From: an uncultured Micrococcales bacterium
GTDB taxonomy: Bacteria > Actinomycetota > Actinomycetes > Actinomycetales > Microbacteriaceae
Direction: 5' to 3'
Length of the DNA stretch: 8,059 bases
Assembly: GCA_937919125.1 (NCBI GenBank)
Contig: CALFOB010000205.1
Coordinates: 1-8,059 of the forward strand
The position numbers and the translations under genes are program-made. Each line of letters begins with the position of its first letter. The first letter of the stretch is position 1. The notes beneath the pieces were generated by a model that did no database searches, was not told the origin of the DNA, and saw only the letters and a program-made list of their open reading frames with translations. Shown here one piece after another: positions 1 through 5,942 of the stretch.

Positions 1-315
1 CTAGGTCACGATGAGTGTGGAGCTATTAGAACCACCATGAACTCAGCAGAAGGGCAAACCCTTCCTGCTGGTGAATTCATTAAGAACCTAGTTGACCGCA
101 TCTCCCCTACCGTCAATGCCGCTAAAGCCAATGGCCTGCACCAGATTGATGAAATTACAGATCTTCACGTAAGAGACACCATCAATGAGTTAATCGCTCG
201 TTCAACCCTCATCGCTGAGCGCATTGAATCAGGTAAATTGGCTGTTGTTGGAGCAAACTACAAGCTAACCCTTGGTGAGATTCAAGAGATCGTAACCATC
301 GGCAATACCAAATAG
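1..315 (+). CDS. Beta-carbonic anhydrase, C-terminal fragment (5' end outside window)
   Basis: The reading frame is open from base 1 and begins LGHDECGAIRTTM, so the ATG at 37 is internal and the gene starts before the window. The HDEC stretch (fragment residues 3-6) matches the HxxC half of the beta-carbonic anhydrase zinc site, followed by the family's CGA(I/V). The other zinc ligand, in a CxD motif, would lie upstream. The tail, with VVGANYKLTLGEI near the end, fits the family's closing strand and helix. The family interconverts CO2 and bicarbonate in the cytoplasm. About 104 residues are visible, roughly half of a usual 200-220-residue enzyme. The stop is TAG, and fumC begins 13 bp later on the same strand, so the two are probably co-transcribed. 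The family call is firm; the subclass is not determined. Confidence 0.85.
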   Translation, partial: LGHDECGAIRTTMNSAEGQTLPAGEFIKNLVDRISPTVNAAKANGLHQIDEITDLHVRDTINELIARSTLIAERIESGKLAVVGANYKLTLGEIQEIVTIGNTK

Positions 316-328
316 ATAAGGCAAGTAA

Positions 329-1717
329 ATGGAATACCGCATTGAACACGACACCATGGGAGAAGTTAAAGTCCCAGTAGACGCTCTATACGCAGCTCAA
401 ACAGCAAGAGCAGTAGAGAACTTCCCAATTAGCGGTACCACCCTAGAGCGAGCACACATTGCAGCTTTGGCCCAGATCAAGAAGTCAGCAGCTCTAGCTA
501 ACGCCTCTCTTGGTGTATTAGATAAGAACATCGCTGATGCTATTTCCTATGCTGCTGATGAAGTTATCTCAGGTAAGCACGATAAAGAATTCCCGGTGGA
601 CATCTTCCAGACCGGATCTGGAACTTCTTCAAACATGAACATGAATGAGGTTCTAGCAACGCTTGCAACAGCAAAGCTTGGTAGCAAGGTTCACCCTAAC
701 GACCACGTAAACGCATCCCAGTCATCAAACGATGTCTTCCCTACTTCTGTGCACCTTGCAGTTACCTCTGCTCTTATTCATAACCTTCTTCCGTCACTAG
801 ATCACCTAGCTAAAGCATTGGAGGTAAAAGCAAAGGCGTGGGAGTCTGTTGTTACGCCCGGTCGTACTCACCTAATGGATGCCACTCCTGTGACCCTAGG
901 TCAAGAGTTTGGTGGCTATGCAGCACAGATTAGATACGGCATTGAAAGAGTTGAATCAACTATCTCTAGAGTTGCTGAAGTTCCTCTAGGTGGAACTGCT
1001 GTTGGCACAGGCATTAACACCCCTAAGGGTTTCCCTCAGGAAGTTATTCGACTACTTGCTCAAGAGACAAAACTTCCTGTTACTGAAGCTAGAAACCACT
1101 TTGAAGCTCAAGGAGCTAGAGATGCACTAGTTGAAGCATCAGGAGCTCTTAGAACTCTTTCTGTTGGAGTGACCAAGATTGCTAACGATCTTCGTTGGAT
1201 GGGCTCAGGTCCTAACGCAGGTATTGGTGAACTCGCTATTCCAGATCTACAGCCAGGATCCTCAATCATGCCTGGCAAGGTTAACCCGGTTATCCCTGAA
1301 GCAGTTTTGATGGTTGTTGCCAGAGTTATCGGTAACGATGCAACTGTTGCTTGGGCAGGTGCCACAGGTAACTTCGAACTAAACGTAGCTATTCCTGTTA
1401 TGGGCAACGCTCTACTTGAATCAATTAGATTGCTCTCTAACTCTCTAGTTCTTCTAGCTGATAAGACCATTGATGGTCTTGAGGCTAACGTTGACAGATC
1501 AAGAGCACTGGCTGAGTCGTCTCCGTCAATTGTTACCCCGCTAAACAAATACATTGGCTATGAATCAGCAGCCAAGATTGCTAAGCATGCTGTTGCTAAG
1601 GGCCTGACTATCCGTGAGGCAACTATTGAACTTGGGTTTGTGGATGGCGAGAAGCTAACCATGGAACAGCTAGATAAAGCTCTAGATGTTCTTTCTATGA
1701 CTAAGCCGAGTGAGTAA
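329..1717 (+). CDS. fumC: Class II fumarate hydratase (fumarase C)
   Basis: This enzyme reversibly hydrates fumarate to L-malate in the TCA cycle and is normally a cytoplasmic homotetramer without an iron-sulfur cluster. The 462-residue length is typical. Visible landmarks are TGSGTSSNMN (95-104), HVNASQSSND (126-135), THLMDATP with the likely catalytic His181 (180-187), and the superfamily signature GSSIMPGKVNP (310-320), which carries the mobile-loop serine. Argininosuccinate lyase and aspartase share the fold, but the combined motifs and the MEYRIEHDTMGEVKVP start are fumarase-like. The ATG at 329 has only a weak AAGG upstream and lies 13 bp after the carbonic anhydrase stop, suggesting translation from a shared transcript. 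Codons are strongly AGA/CTA biased. The last 17 bp overlap the convergent prepilin peptidase gene. Confidence 0.97.
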   Translation: MEYRIEHDTMGEVKVPVDALYAAQTARAVENFPISGTTLERAHIAALAQIKKSAALANASLGVLDKNIADAISYAADEVISGKHDKEFPVDIFQTGSGTSSNMNMNEVLATLATAKLGSKVHPNDHVNASQSSNDVFPTSVHLAVTSALIHNLLPSLDHLAKALEVKAKAWESVVTPGRTHLMDATPVTLGQEFGGYAAQIRYGIERVESTISRVAEVPLGGTAVGTGINTPKGFPQEVIRLLAQETKLPVTEARNHFEAQGARDALVEASGALRTLSVGVTKIANDLRWMGSGPNAGIGELAIPDLQPGSSIMPGKVNPVIPEAVLMVVARVIGNDATVAWAGATGNFELNVAIPVMGNALLESIRLLSNSLVLLADKTIDGLEANVDRSRALAESSPSIVTPLNKYIGYESAAKIAKHAVAKGLTIREATIELGFVDGEKLTMEQLDKALDVLSMTKPSE

Positions 1718-2186
1718 CTAGCCAGTAGCTACAGGTTCCAATAAAGCTAAGCAACAGGTAAGGCCCTAAAGGGATACTCGTACCCAAGCTAACCTTGCCT
1801 TTAGTCAGCAGAACCAGAATCACCCCAAAGGCAAGAACAAAGGCGATGCCGATAGCAACTATTGGCAGATAGATATTGAAATAGCCCAAGATCAGAGCTA
1901 ACGCTCCTGCTAGCTTCACATCCCCCATCCCTAGAACATCAAAGTGATTCGCAATGATGCCAATTACTAAGACCGCTAGTGAACAAAGAACACAAACAAG
2001 AAACCGTGCCCAGTCCATCGAGATTATGGTGGCAACTAGCTGAGATACCAGAGCTATCGGATAGGCGGGCAAGACTAACCTATTTGGAAGACGATGTTCT
2101 CTGAGATCTATTACAGCTAATGGCCATGCCACCGCTAGCAAATACAGAGCGGGTATTAGAGCTAGTAATTCAGATGGACTGGGCAC
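1701..2186 (-). CDS. Short A24-family prepilin peptidase (TadV/CpaA-like)
   Basis: This is a polytopic membrane aspartic peptidase of the type that cleaves type IV pilin or Flp pilin leaders at the inner membrane face. About 160 residues form roughly six hydrophobic segments. Counting from the TTG at 2189, Asp28 in the VIDLREHRLPN motif and Asp90 in GMGDVKLAG are the two catalytic aspartates of the family. It lacks the N-terminal cysteine/methyltransferase domain of full-length PilD, as short TadV/CpaA forms do. A stop codon lies two codons upstream of 2189, so only TTG (2187-2189) or GTG (2184-2186) can start it. I prefer GTG because TAACTT lies exactly six bases before it, as at four other genes here. 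There is no clear Shine-Dalgarno. No pilin, ATPase or secretin gene is in the window, so its substrate is unknown. Its 3' end overlaps fumC by 17 bp. Confidence 0.88.
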   Translation of the reverse strand: MPSPSELLALIPALYLLAVAWPLAVIDLREHRLPNRLVLPAYPIALVSQLVATIISMDWARFLVCVLCSLAVLVIGIIANHFDVLGMGDVKLAGALALILGYFNIYLPIVAIGIAFVLAFGVILVLLTKGKVSLGTSIPLGPYLLLSFIGTCSYWLVTHSA

Positions 2187-2192
2187 CAACCC

Positions 2193-2198
2193 AAGTTA
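2193..2198 (-). promoter_or_regulatory. Putative leaderless -10 element of the prepilin peptidase gene
   Basis: On the minus strand TAACTT is followed by six bases (GGGTTG) and then the GTG start at 2186. This TANNNT-N6-start layout recurs at four other genes here. There is no convincing -35 element. The start was chosen partly on this motif, so this case is not fully independent. Confidence 0.45.
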
Positions 2199-2203
2199 GC
2201 CAA

Positions 2204-2219
2204 GAAACAAATTTGCTTC
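2204..2219. repeat. 16 bp near-perfect palindrome upstream of the prepilin peptidase promoter
   Basis: GAAACAAATTTGCTTC on the plus strand equals its own reverse complement except for one mismatched pair. It lies in the spacer just upstream of the putative -10 of the minus-strand gene. Having no loop, it suits a dimeric DNA-binding protein better than an RNA hairpin. No regulator is identifiable. Confidence 0.35.
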
Positions 2220-2251
2220 CTGAGTTTTACACAGGGTCTAAATATTGCAGC

Positions 2252-3604
2252 CTAGTTATCTAGAAGGCTAGTGACCATATCTGCAATAGGTGAACGTTCA
2301 GATCTAGTTAGAGTCAAGTGAGCAAACAGTGATTGACCCTTTAGGGCTTCAATCACTGAGGCAACTCCATCATGTCTACCAACTCTTAGATTGTCTCTTT
2401 GAGCAACATCGTGAGTCATGATGACTCTAGAGTTTTGCCCAATGCGGCTAAGTACTGTCAGTAGAACGTTTCTCTCCAGTGACTGAGCTTCATCAACTAT
2501 TACGAAAGTATCGTGAAGGGATCTTCCTCTGATGTGTGTAAGTGGAAGAACTTCCAGTAAGTCTCTATCAATGATGTGATCTATTACTTCTTTGCTTACA
2601 AGTGGTCCTAGTGTGTCAAAGACCGCTTGAGCCCAAGGGTTCATCTTCTCTGCCTCTGATCCTGGAAGGAAACCTAGTTCTTGACCACCAACGGCATAGA
2701 GGGGTCTAAAGACCATGATCTTCTTGTGTGCACGACGCTCTAGTACTGCTTCTAATCCAGCACACAAAGCTAAAGCAGACTTACCTGTTCCAGCTCTACC
2801 ACCTAGAGAAACAATTCCAATCTCTGGATCTAGAAGAACATCAATAGCTAGTCTCTGCTCAGCACTTCTACCGTGCACACCGAAGAGATCTCTGTCTCCT
2901 CGAACTAGTTTGATTCTCTTGTCCTGGGTGACTCGTCCTAGAGCACTGCCTCTTTCACTGGTGATAACTAGACCACAGTTAGCCGGTAGGTCTTTGACCT
3001 CTGGGTGGTCATAGATTTCACCATCATAGAAATCACTCATCTGGTCAGCACTGAGAGCAATCTCAGCAATACCTGTGTAGCCAGAGTCCACTGCCATCTC
3101 TGCTTTGTATTCATCAGCTAATAGACCAAGGGCTGAAGCCTTCACTCGTAGAGGTAGGTCTTTAGAAACAACAGTGACATCAAAGCCTTCATTGGCTAGA
3201 TTGGCGGCTACTGCCAAGATTCTTGAATCGTTATCGCCTAGCTGGAAACCAACTGGCAGAACATCTGGGTTGATGTGGTTTAGTTCAACTCGAAGAGTTC
3301 CACCTTCACCTACTGGAATAGGGAAATCTAATCTCTCGTGCTTGATACGAAGATCATCTAGGTTTCTTAGAGCTTGTCTAGCGAAGTAGCCGATCTCTGG
3401 ATCGTGACGCTTTTTCTCTAACTCGTTGATAACGATGATTGGAATTACAAGTTCATGTTCTTTGAAGCGGAACATCGCTCTTGGGTCTGAGAGAAAGACT
3501 GAGGTGTCTATAACGAAAGTCTTGATCGCCGTATCCGGCTTGACTGGTTGGGCCTTAGCAGTTGATTTTGAGGTCTTGGTCGTAGTACTGCTGTTAGCGG
3601 CCAT
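2252..3604 (-). CDS. phoH2: PIN-PhoH fusion ATPase (PhoH2-type RNA helicase/ribonuclease)
   Basis: The 450-residue protein joins an N-terminal PIN nuclease domain (about 29-165) to a C-terminal PhoH P-loop ATPase (about 245-450). PIN acidic residues are visible as Asp33 in FVIDTSVFLSDP, Glu61, Asp124/Asp126 in LGDNDSR and Asp149 in VVSKD. The ATPase shows Walker A GRAGTGKS (269-276, Lys275) and Walker B FVIVDEAQ with Asp371-Glu372. Mycobacterial PhoH2 proteins with this layout unwind and cleave RNA in an ATP-dependent way; that activity is inferred here from family. Residues 1-27 are a Ser/Thr/Lys-rich, probably disordered tail. The ATG at 3604 has GGAG five bases upstream (3610-3613). The PhoAT antitoxin partner gene described in mycobacteria is not seen. 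The cis-prenyltransferase gene is 98 bp upstream on the same strand, and an inverted-repeat region lies between the two. Confidence 0.95.
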   Translation of the reverse strand: MAANSSTTTKTSKSTAKAQPVKPDTAIKTFVIDTSVFLSDPRAMFRFKEHELVIPIIVINELEKKRHDPEIGYFARQALRNLDDLRIKHERLDFPIPVGEGGTLRVELNHINPDVLPVGFQLGDNDSRILAVAANLANEGFDVTVVSKDLPLRVKASALGLLADEYKAEMAVDSGYTGIAEIALSADQMSDFYDGEIYDHPEVKDLPANCGLVITSERGSALGRVTQDKRIKLVRGDRDLFGVHGRSAEQRLAIDVLLDPEIGIVSLGGRAGTGKSALALCAGLEAVLERRAHKKIMVFRPLYAVGGQELGFLPGSEAEKMNPWAQAVFDTLGPLVSKEVIDHIIDRDLLEVLPLTHIRGRSLHDTFVIVDEAQSLERNVLLTVLSRIGQNSRVIMTHDVAQRDNLRVGRHDGVASVIEALKGQSLFAHLTLTRSERSPIADMVTSLLDN

Positions 3605-3611
3605 TTATGCT

Positions 3612-3660
3612 CCAATTCACTTGTTGAAGTTATGTTAGAACTTCTGAATGGAATTGGTAA
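3612..3660 (-). promoter_or_regulatory. Putative phoH promoter inside nested inverted repeats
   Basis: On the minus strand TTACCA (3655-3660), a 17 bp spacer and TAACAT (3632-3637) form a plausible -35/-10 pair, with transcription starting near A3625 and GGAG in the leader. The region is symmetric. GAAGTT (3626-3631) pairs with AACTTC (3639-3644) around the -10, and CCAATTC (3612-3618) pairs with GAATTGG (3651-3657) outside that. The repeats could be operators. If transcription instead begins further upstream, they could form an RNA hairpin that buries the ribosome binding site. Confidence 0.45.
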
Positions 3661-3668
3661 TCCAACAC

Positions 3669-3685
3669 GCTTAGTGTTTCTAAGC
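3669..3685 (-). other. Small hairpin downstream of the cis-prenyltransferase gene
   Basis: GCTTAG (3669-3674) and CTAAGC (3680-3685) form a perfect 6 bp stem with a 5-base loop, 17 bp after the prenyltransferase stop on the minus strand. The following bases are not U-rich, so this is at best a weak terminator or a transcript 3'-end stabiliser. Confidence 0.3.
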
Positions 3686-3702
3686 CGTTACCTTGAGTTA
3701 AC

Positions 3703-4464
3703 TTAAGCCCCGAAACGTCTATGACGCTTAGCAAATGCTCTTAGAGCTCTAAAGAAATCAACTCGTCTGAAATCAGGCCATAGGGCTTCTTCGAAATACA
3801 ACTCACTGTTGCTACTCTGCCAAAGCAGGAACCCACTGAGTCTTTGCTCCCCTGAAGTTCTAATAATCAAATCAGGATCTGGTTGTCCTCCGGTGTATAG
3901 ATGCTCAGTAATAAGTTCAGGAGAAAGTAGTTCAGCTAAATCTTCAATACTGCTGCCAGCTTCAGAATGCTTACGAAGGATATTCTTCATAGCTTCAGCA
4001 ATCTCATTGCGACCACCGTAAGCAACAGCCAGGTTCACATCTAGTCCCTTTAGATCTGCTGTTGCTTTCTCTGCTATTTCAATTCTTTCTCTGAGTGCAG
4101 CAGGCAGAGCATCTCTATCCCCTACAAGTCTTACTCGCCACTTCTTAGCCTCTGCTAGTTCTGTTGCAACATCACCAATGATTCTCAAAAGATCATCTAG
4201 TTCATCTGTTGATCTCTTAGTTAGGTTCTCAATGGAGAGCATGTAGAGAGTAACTACTGGAATCTCTAGCTCATCACACCAGCCTAAGAACTCATGAATC
4301 TTCTTACCGCCTGCTGTGTGACCTATCTTGGCTTTTGCTCCAAAGTTTCTTTCAGCCCATCTCCTATTGCCATCAAGCATCACAGCTACGTGCTTAGGTA
4401 GGTCAACTGAGGTGAGGTCTCCTAGGATTCCCCGCTCATAGAGCCGATAGATCAACTTACGCAT
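3703..4464 (-). CDS. uppS: Isoprenyl transferase (cis-prenyltransferase, UppS/Z-FPP synthase family)
   Basis: The enzyme condenses isopentenyl diphosphate onto an allylic diphosphate with cis geometry, supplying polyprenyl carrier lipid or a short precursor of it for cell-envelope synthesis. The 253 residues carry HVAVMLDGNRRWA (25-37) with the catalytic Asp31, then SIENL, YGGRNEI and DLIIRTSGEQRLSGFLLWQ, which are the conserved blocks of the family. The SSNSELYF segment has Asn where Tyr is usual. The position next to hlyIII and the LSGFLLWQ wording recall mycobacterial Rv1086, a short-chain Z-farnesyl diphosphate synthase. Chain length cannot be settled from the sequence, and actinobacteria usually have a second paralogue. 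The ATG at 4464 has no good Shine-Dalgarno, but TAACCT lies exactly six bases upstream. It diverges from hlyIII with 56 bp between starts. Confidence 0.94.
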   Translation of the reverse strand: MRKLIYRLYERGILGDLTSVDLPKHVAVMLDGNRRWAERNFGAKAKIGHTAGGKKIHEFLGWCDELEIPVVTLYMLSIENLTKRSTDELDDLLRIIGDVATELAEAKKWRVRLVGDRDALPAALRERIEIAEKATADLKGLDVNLAVAYGGRNEIAEAMKNILRKHSEAGSSIEDLAELLSPELITEHLYTGGQPDPDLIIRTSGEQRLSGFLLWQSSNSELYFEEALWPDFRRVDFFRALRAFAKRHRRFGA

Positions 4465-4470
4465 GTCTAA

Positions 4471-4476
4471 AGGTTA
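4471..4476 (-). promoter_or_regulatory. Putative leaderless -10 element of the cis-prenyltransferase gene
   Basis: Minus-strand TAACCT is followed by TTAGAC (six bases) and the ATG at 4464. That is the distance expected if transcription starts at the A of the start codon. No strong -35 is visible. Confidence 0.5.
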
Positions 4477-4508
4477 CCTGCATGAAGGAGGCATCTGACC
4501 AAAGGCCA

Positions 4509-4514
4509 TAAGGT
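4509..4514 (+). promoter_or_regulatory. Putative leaderless -10 element of the hemolysin III gene
   Basis: TAAGGT is followed by TTAGGT (six bases) and the ATG at 4521, the same layout as the divergent prenyltransferase promoter 33 bp away. An AAGGAGG at 4485-4491 is about 30 bases too far upstream to serve this start and would lie outside a leaderless transcript. Confidence 0.5.
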
Positions 4515-4520
4515 TTAGGT

Positions 4521-5237
4521 ATGAGTAATGAACAGCCAGATACCCTGTATCTTCCAGTAACCGAGACTGTGCCAGAGAATGCACTAGATCCAAAACCTAC
4601 CTGGCGAGGCTGGATCCATACCGGAGTATTGCCGATAGTTATCGCGGGTGGAATCATTCTTCTAGTTCTAGCTGATGGAGTTATTCCTAAGGTTGCAGTA
4701 GCAATCTTCTTTGCATGTTCATTCCTACTGTTTGGTAACTCAGCTCTCTATCACCGCTTCAACTGGAAGCCAAAGATGAGAGTTACCCTAAAGAGAATTG
4801 ACCATGCCAACATCTTCTTACTTATTGCTGGAAGCTATACGCCAATGGCAATGCTTGCTCTTGAAAAAGACAAAGGAGTAGTTCTACTTCTAAGTGTTTG
4901 GATAGGTGCACTAGTTGGAGTGTTCTTCAGAGTTTTCTGGATCAACGCACCTAGATGGCTTTATGTTCCACTTTATGTGGGACTTGGTTGGGCGGCGATG
5001 TTCTACATCGTTGACTTCTTGAACTTCAACGTAGTGGCAATGGTTTTGATTCTTGCCGGTGGTCTCTGCTACACAGCAGGAGCTGTGTTCTATGGACTAA
5101 AGAGACCTAATCCATTCCCAGGTCATTTTGGTTTCCATGAAATATTCCATTCACTAACTGTGATTGCATTCATGTGTCACTGGGTGGCAGTGCTACTAGT
5201 GAGTCTTAACCCACTTGTTGGGTCACTTGGAAACTAG
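4521..5237 (+). CDS. trhA: Hemolysin III family membrane protein (TrhA/YqfA-like, CREST superfamily)
   Basis: This 238-residue protein is predominantly hydrophobic from residue 31 on, with about seven membrane-spanning segments, and has a polar N-terminal tail. It belongs to the HlyIII/PAQR-like group, whose members share a Ser, an Asp and several His that bind a metal within the membrane. Those are visible as Ser74 and His78 in NSALYHR, Asp94 in KRIDHANIF, and His202, His206, His210 and His220 in the GHFGFHEIFHS...CHW segment. The name comes from a Bacillus cereus hemolysin. Bacterial members are more plausibly involved in membrane homeostasis, and a toxin role should not be assumed. The length and motifs are intact. 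Its TAG stop shares a palindromic CTAG with the convergent small membrane protein gene. Confidence 0.93.
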   Translation: MSNEQPDTLYLPVTETVPENALDPKPTWRGWIHTGVLPIVIAGGIILLVLADGVIPKVAVAIFFACSFLLFGNSALYHRFNWKPKMRVTLKRIDHANIFLLIAGSYTPMAMLALEKDKGVVLLLSVWIGALVGVFFRVFWINAPRWLYVPLYVGLGWAAMFYIVDFLNFNVVAMVLILAGGLCYTAGAVFYGLKRPNPFPGHFGFHEIFHSLTVIAFMCHWVAVLLVSLNPLVGSLGN

Positions 5238-5449
5238 TTCTTCTTAGTCTTAGCAGCTTGCTCTTCAGCTAGCTCTCTAGCAATCTCATCACGGTAGCGA
5301 ACTTTACGAATTCTTCTGACCATGTCAAAGATGATAAAACCTGAACCTATAGCCATGGCTAAGGTAAAGATCCAACCAATGGTTCCTGGGCTTGCAGCAA
5401 TTGCTTCGGCTTCTTCTTCAGCTCTAAGTATCAATGTATTGAAGTTCAT
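5234..5449 (-). CDS. Small single-span membrane protein of unknown function
   Basis: The 71-residue protein has an acidic N-terminal stretch (Glu11-Glu15), one hydrophobic span (about 22-41), then an Asp and a basic block (RRIRKVRYR, 45-53), and a charged helical tail ending in lysines. The basic block suggests that the C-terminus is cytoplasmic. It resembles, from memory, small actinobacterial membrane proteins encoded next to mca (for example the Rv1083 position in M. tuberculosis), though mca itself is absent here. Gene order and strand fit that assignment. No catalytic residues are apparent and no function can be given. The ATG at 5449 is preceded by TAAGGT-N6. The gene is divergent from the DUF4307 gene with only 16 bp between start codons, and it ends in a 4 bp overlap with hlyIII. 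Confidence 0.8.
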   Translation of the reverse strand: MNFNTLILRAEEEAEAIAASPGTIGWIFTLAMAIGSGFIIFDMVRRIRKVRYRDEIARELAEEQAAKTKKN

Positions 5450-5453
5450 GAGT

Positions 5454-5459
5454 TAACCT
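5454..5459 (+). promoter_or_regulatory. Putative leaderless -10 element of the DUF4307 gene
   Basis: TAACCT at 5454-5459 is followed by six bases (another TAACCT) and the GTG at 5466. It overlaps the oppositely oriented element at 5456-5461, so the two promoters probably cannot be occupied by polymerase at once. Confidence 0.5.
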
Positions 5460-5461
5460 TA
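5456..5461 (-). promoter_or_regulatory. Putative leaderless -10 element of the small membrane protein gene
   Basis: On the minus strand TAAGGT is followed by TAACTC (six bases) and the ATG at 5449. It is interleaved with the plus-strand TAACCT element in the 16 bp intergenic region. Confidence 0.5.
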
Positions 5462-5465
5462 ACCT

Positions 5466-5882
5466 GTGCAGCAGTTACCCGAGCAAATAGCCCAGCGTTA
5501 TGGCAAAAGCCCTCAGCAGGAGGGTCAAAGACGCAAGGCAATAATCATCACAGCGAGCGTCTTTGCAAGCATATTCATCGTCTGGGCTAGCTGGGCAGGT
5601 CTAACTGCCAAGAACGATCCAACAGTCAAAACAACTTCCTTTGAGGTTATTGACAAGAGCAGCACTTCTGTGAGCTTTGTGGTCACAAAGCCAGCCAATT
5701 CAACCGTTATTTGTGCCGTTCAGGCCCTCAAAGAGGATTATGCAATAGTTGCCCACAAAGAGGTCATAATCCCTGCATCAGGCTCTGAAGGCAGCACAGT
5801 CATCAATGTTCCCTATAAGGCAACCCTGAGAACCACAGAGCTAGCAGTAACAGGTCTAGTGGACCGCTGCTGGTTTGAATAG
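5466..5882 (+). CDS. DUF4307 family membrane-anchored protein
   Basis: The 138-residue protein has a short basic cytoplasmic N-terminus containing the RYG motif (11-13), one membrane span (about 25-46) and an extracytoplasmic domain of about 90 residues, predicted beta-rich. Cys83 (in VICAVQAL) and Cys135 (in DRCWF at the end) are placed like the conserved cysteine pair of the family and may form a disulfide. DUF4307 proteins are actinobacterial, of unknown function, and are usually encoded between greA and mca; here greA follows but mca is missing. The start is GTG at 5466, chosen because the N-terminus matches family members and because TAACCT-N6 precedes it. There is no Shine-Dalgarno. Arg and Leu codons are less AGA/CTA-biased than in fumC or phoH. 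Confidence 0.85.
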   Translation: MQQLPEQIAQRYGKSPQQEGQRRKAIIITASVFASIFIVWASWAGLTAKNDPTVKTTSFEVIDKSSTSVSFVVTKPANSTVICAVQALKEDYAIVAHKEVIIPASGSEGSTVINVPYKATLRTTELAVTGLVDRCWFE

Positions 5883-5898
5883 ACTTAGATAAATACCT

Positions 5899-5933
5899 GC
5901 TCGGCCCCATGGGCCGAGCTCTTTTCTTACTTT
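5899..5933 (+). terminator. Intrinsic terminator between DUF4307 gene and greA
   Basis: GCTCGGCCC (5899-5907), a CAT loop and GGGCCGAGC (5911-5919) make a perfect 9 bp GC-rich stem, followed by the pyrimidine tract TCTTTTCTTACTTT (5920-5933). It begins 17 bp after the DUF4307 stop and ends just ahead of the greA ribosome binding site. It can end upstream transcription and may attenuate read-through into greA. Confidence 0.85.
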
Positions 5934-5942
5934 GGAGCAACT

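Noticed and set aside
37..315. A 92-residue stand-alone protein starting at ATG 37
   Set aside because: The frame is open to base 1 and encodes the HxxC zinc motif of beta-carbonic anhydrase upstream of this Met, so it is the tail of a larger gene.
1108..1554. A 148-residue minus-strand reading frame inside fumC
   Set aside because: It lies entirely under the well-supported fumC gene and shows no recognisable domain; it is an antisense shadow.
3105..3638. Plus-strand reading frames antisense to and extending past the phoH start
   Set aside because: The translations are low-complexity Ser/Arg shadows of phoH with no ribosome binding site or family resemblance.
3630..3702. A PhoAT-like antitoxin or leader peptide upstream of phoH
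   Set aside because: Only a 12-codon GTG frame without a Shine-Dalgarno fits in the 98 bp gap, so there is no support for an antitoxin gene.
4482..4511. A 9-codon mini-ORF and strong AAGGAGG (4485-4491) upstream of hlyIII
   Set aside because: The AAGGAGG lies inside the mini-ORF and has no start codon at a suitable distance. The hlyIII start has its own TAAGGT-N6 element, so this is probably chance.
4521..5237. Hemolysin III as a virulence toxin
   Set aside because: The name is historical. The protein is an intact multi-span CREST-type membrane protein in a conserved housekeeping block, which gives no support for a toxin role.
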